DNA from: Cyclobacteriaceae bacterium
GTDB lineage: Bacteria > Bacteroidota > Bacteroidia > Cytophagales > Cyclobacteriaceae
Assembly: GCA_021604845.1 (NCBI GenBank)
Contig: BQJT01000009.1
Span: 1 to 45,918, forward strand
DNA: 45,918 bases
Reading direction: 5' to 3'
Position numbers and translations under genes: made by a program. The notes beneath the pieces were generated by a model, which had not been told where the DNA came from, made no database searches, and saw nothing but the letters and a program-made list of their open reading frames with translations. Positions 44,928-45,918 of this stretch are shown one piece after another; position 1 is the first letter of the stretch, and every line of letters starts with the position of its first letter.

Positions 44928-45918
44928 TTGGCCAAAGTAAAATCCACGTTCGTTTGCAGCAGCTGCGGAGTTCATTCTGCAAAATGGCAGGGGCAATGTC
45001 ACGGCTGTGGTGAATGGAATACCTTGCATGAGGAGGTGTTGGAACCGGTAGCAGCCAGTGCCAACTGGCGGCAGGAAGAAAATAAGCCTCAGAACAAACC
45101 GTTGAAACTGTCGGAAGTAGACCTTGCTCCACACTCTAAAATATCGACCACTGATAAAGAACTTAATCGTACGCTGGGAGGTGGTATAGTTCCGGGTGCG
45201 ATGGTACTAATAGGAGGTGAGCCGGGAATTGGTAAGTCCACCCTGATGCTACAGGTCGCTTTACAGCTAAAAAACCTAAAAGTGTTGTATGTTTCAGGTG
45301 AGGAGAGTCAGCAACAAATTAAAATGCGGGCGCAAAGAATGCGCCTGGACTCGGAGAACTGTTTCCTGCTTACAGAAACTTCAATTGAGCAAATATTTCA
45401 ACGAATAAAGGAAATTTCCCCTCAATTACTGGTTATTGACAGCATTCAGACACTACAAACCATTCAATCGGATTCTGTTGCCGGTAGTATAACTCAAATA
45501 AGGGAATGCGCCAGCCAGTTAATCCGGTTTGCCAAGCAGAGCAACGTCCCGGTTTTTATGATTGGACACATCACTAAGGATGGCGCTTTGGCCGGACCTA
45601 AGGTGTTGGAGCATATGGTAGATACCGTCTTGCAATTTGAAGGAGACCGCCATCTGTCATATCGCATTCTTCGAACCTCGAAAAATCGTTTTGGACCCAC
45701 CTCCGAGTTAGGAATTTATGAAATGCAAGAGCAAGGTTTGCGGGGTGTGGATAACCCTTCGGAAATTCTTATATCGCAGCGGGAGGAGGATCTGAGTGGG
45801 GTGGCTATTGCTGCCAGCCTGGAAGGTAACAGACCGCTATTAATCGAAACCCAGGCGTTGGTTAGTCCTTCTGTTTATGGTACTTCCCAAAGAACATCCA
45901 CCGGATTTGACAATCGAC
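44928..45918 (+). CDS. radA: DNA repair protein RadA, N-terminal two thirds (partial)
   Basis: The start is TTG at 44928, reading MAKVKSTFVCSSCGVHSAKW. The zinc finger is C10, C13, C24 and C27 (CSSC and CHGC). Then come the lexA-like LSEVDL region, Walker A GGEPGIGKST, YVSGEESQQQI, Walker B LLVIDSIQT and the RadA-specific KNRFGPTSELG motif. The last 330 codons shown are open and the gene continues past the window, so the C-terminal Lon-protease-like domain is missing here. RadA helps branch migration in recombination. Confidence 0.95.
   Translation, partial: MAKVKSTFVCSSCGVHSAKWQGQCHGCGEWNTLHEEVLEPVAASANWRQEENKPQNKPLKLSEVDLAPHSKISTTDKELNRTLGGGIVPGAMVLIGGEPGIGKSTLMLQVALQLKNLKVLYVSGEESQQQIKMRAQRMRLDSENCFLLTETSIEQIFQRIKEISPQLLVIDSIQTLQTIQSDSVAGSITQIRECASQLIRFAKQSNVPVFMIGHITKDGALAGPKVLEHMVDTVLQFEGDRHLSYRILRTSKNRFGPTSELGIYEMQEQGLRGVDNPSEILISQREEDLSGVAIAASLEGNRPLLIETQALVSPSVYGTSQRTSTGFDNR

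Overview
The window looks like a chromosomal segment of a Bacteroidota bacterium, most likely from the Cytophagales side. This rests on several observations. Promoters of the Bacteroidota type (TTTG about 20 bases before TANNTTTG) can be read upstream of glyA, glnS and the iron transporter. Shine-Dalgarno sequences are almost absent. Many proteins are typical of the phylum: a GIN-domain lipoprotein, a DUF6427-like membrane protein, a tandem universal stress protein, NIPSNAP and sugar-epimerase proteins with Tat signals, a SelA-like PLP enzyme paired with an amidohydrolase, and a glutaminyl-tRNA synthetase. Non-ATG starts, mostly TTG, are common. There is no rRNA, tRNA, CRISPR array, prophage or insertion sequence. 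The region reads as ordinary chromosome rather than an island.

Region 1 (1-8650, all on the minus strand) is catabolic. A 5-oxoprolinase operon (an Nramp-like transporter, then pxpA, pxpB and the start of pxpC) leads off the left edge. Upstream of it lie an exported SelA-like PLP enzyme, a secreted amidohydrolase, a two-domain NIPSNAP protein, a TetR regulator and a Tat-exported sugar-phosphate isomerase-like lipoprotein. A decayed fragment of a second amidohydrolase abuts the 3' end of the intact one. Region 2 (8770-14100) holds a VCBS/FG-GAP protein, an O-methyltransferase, an AIM24-family protein and katG with a strong bidirectional terminator.

Region 3 (14120-22220, minus strand) holds a GNAT acetyltransferase and an ABC-F ATPase, then a tight series SBF transporter > Tat-exported glycosylasparaginase-like Ntn hydrolase > exported gamma-glutamyltransferase > aldo/keto reductase > TRIC-type channel. 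With 5-oxoprolinase in region 1, this suggests breakdown of gamma-glutamyl and beta-aspartyl compounds and recycling of the pyroglutamate produced. Region 4 (22400-29430) holds a degenerate receiver-domain protein, convergent with a PDZ aspartyl protease. Next is a complete ferric-iron ABC transporter whose promoter is covered by a 23-base palindrome, then a CDF metal-efflux protein and a small STAS/SEC14-like protein.

Region 5 (29560-45918) is mostly housekeeping: an alpha/beta hydrolase, glnS, msrA, a prephenate dehydrogenase, usp, a GIN lipoprotein, glyA-tatC-rpiB, a DUF6427-like protein, rbfA with a LolE/FtsX-type permease, a SNF2 helicase and the first two thirds of radA.

The most interesting non-gene signals are: (i) stretches with a strict 7-base period in four intergenic gaps and once inside the aldo/keto reductase gene; (ii) the iron-transporter operator; (iii) the amidohydrolase pseudogene; (iv) a terminator-like hairpin just upstream of the Nramp-like gene with no room for a promoter after it; (v) a receiver domain that has lost its phosphorylation residues; and (vi) an unannotated 30-residue membrane peptide beside a terminator with no obvious parent gene. 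I did not find a convincing new multi-gene defence or mobile system.
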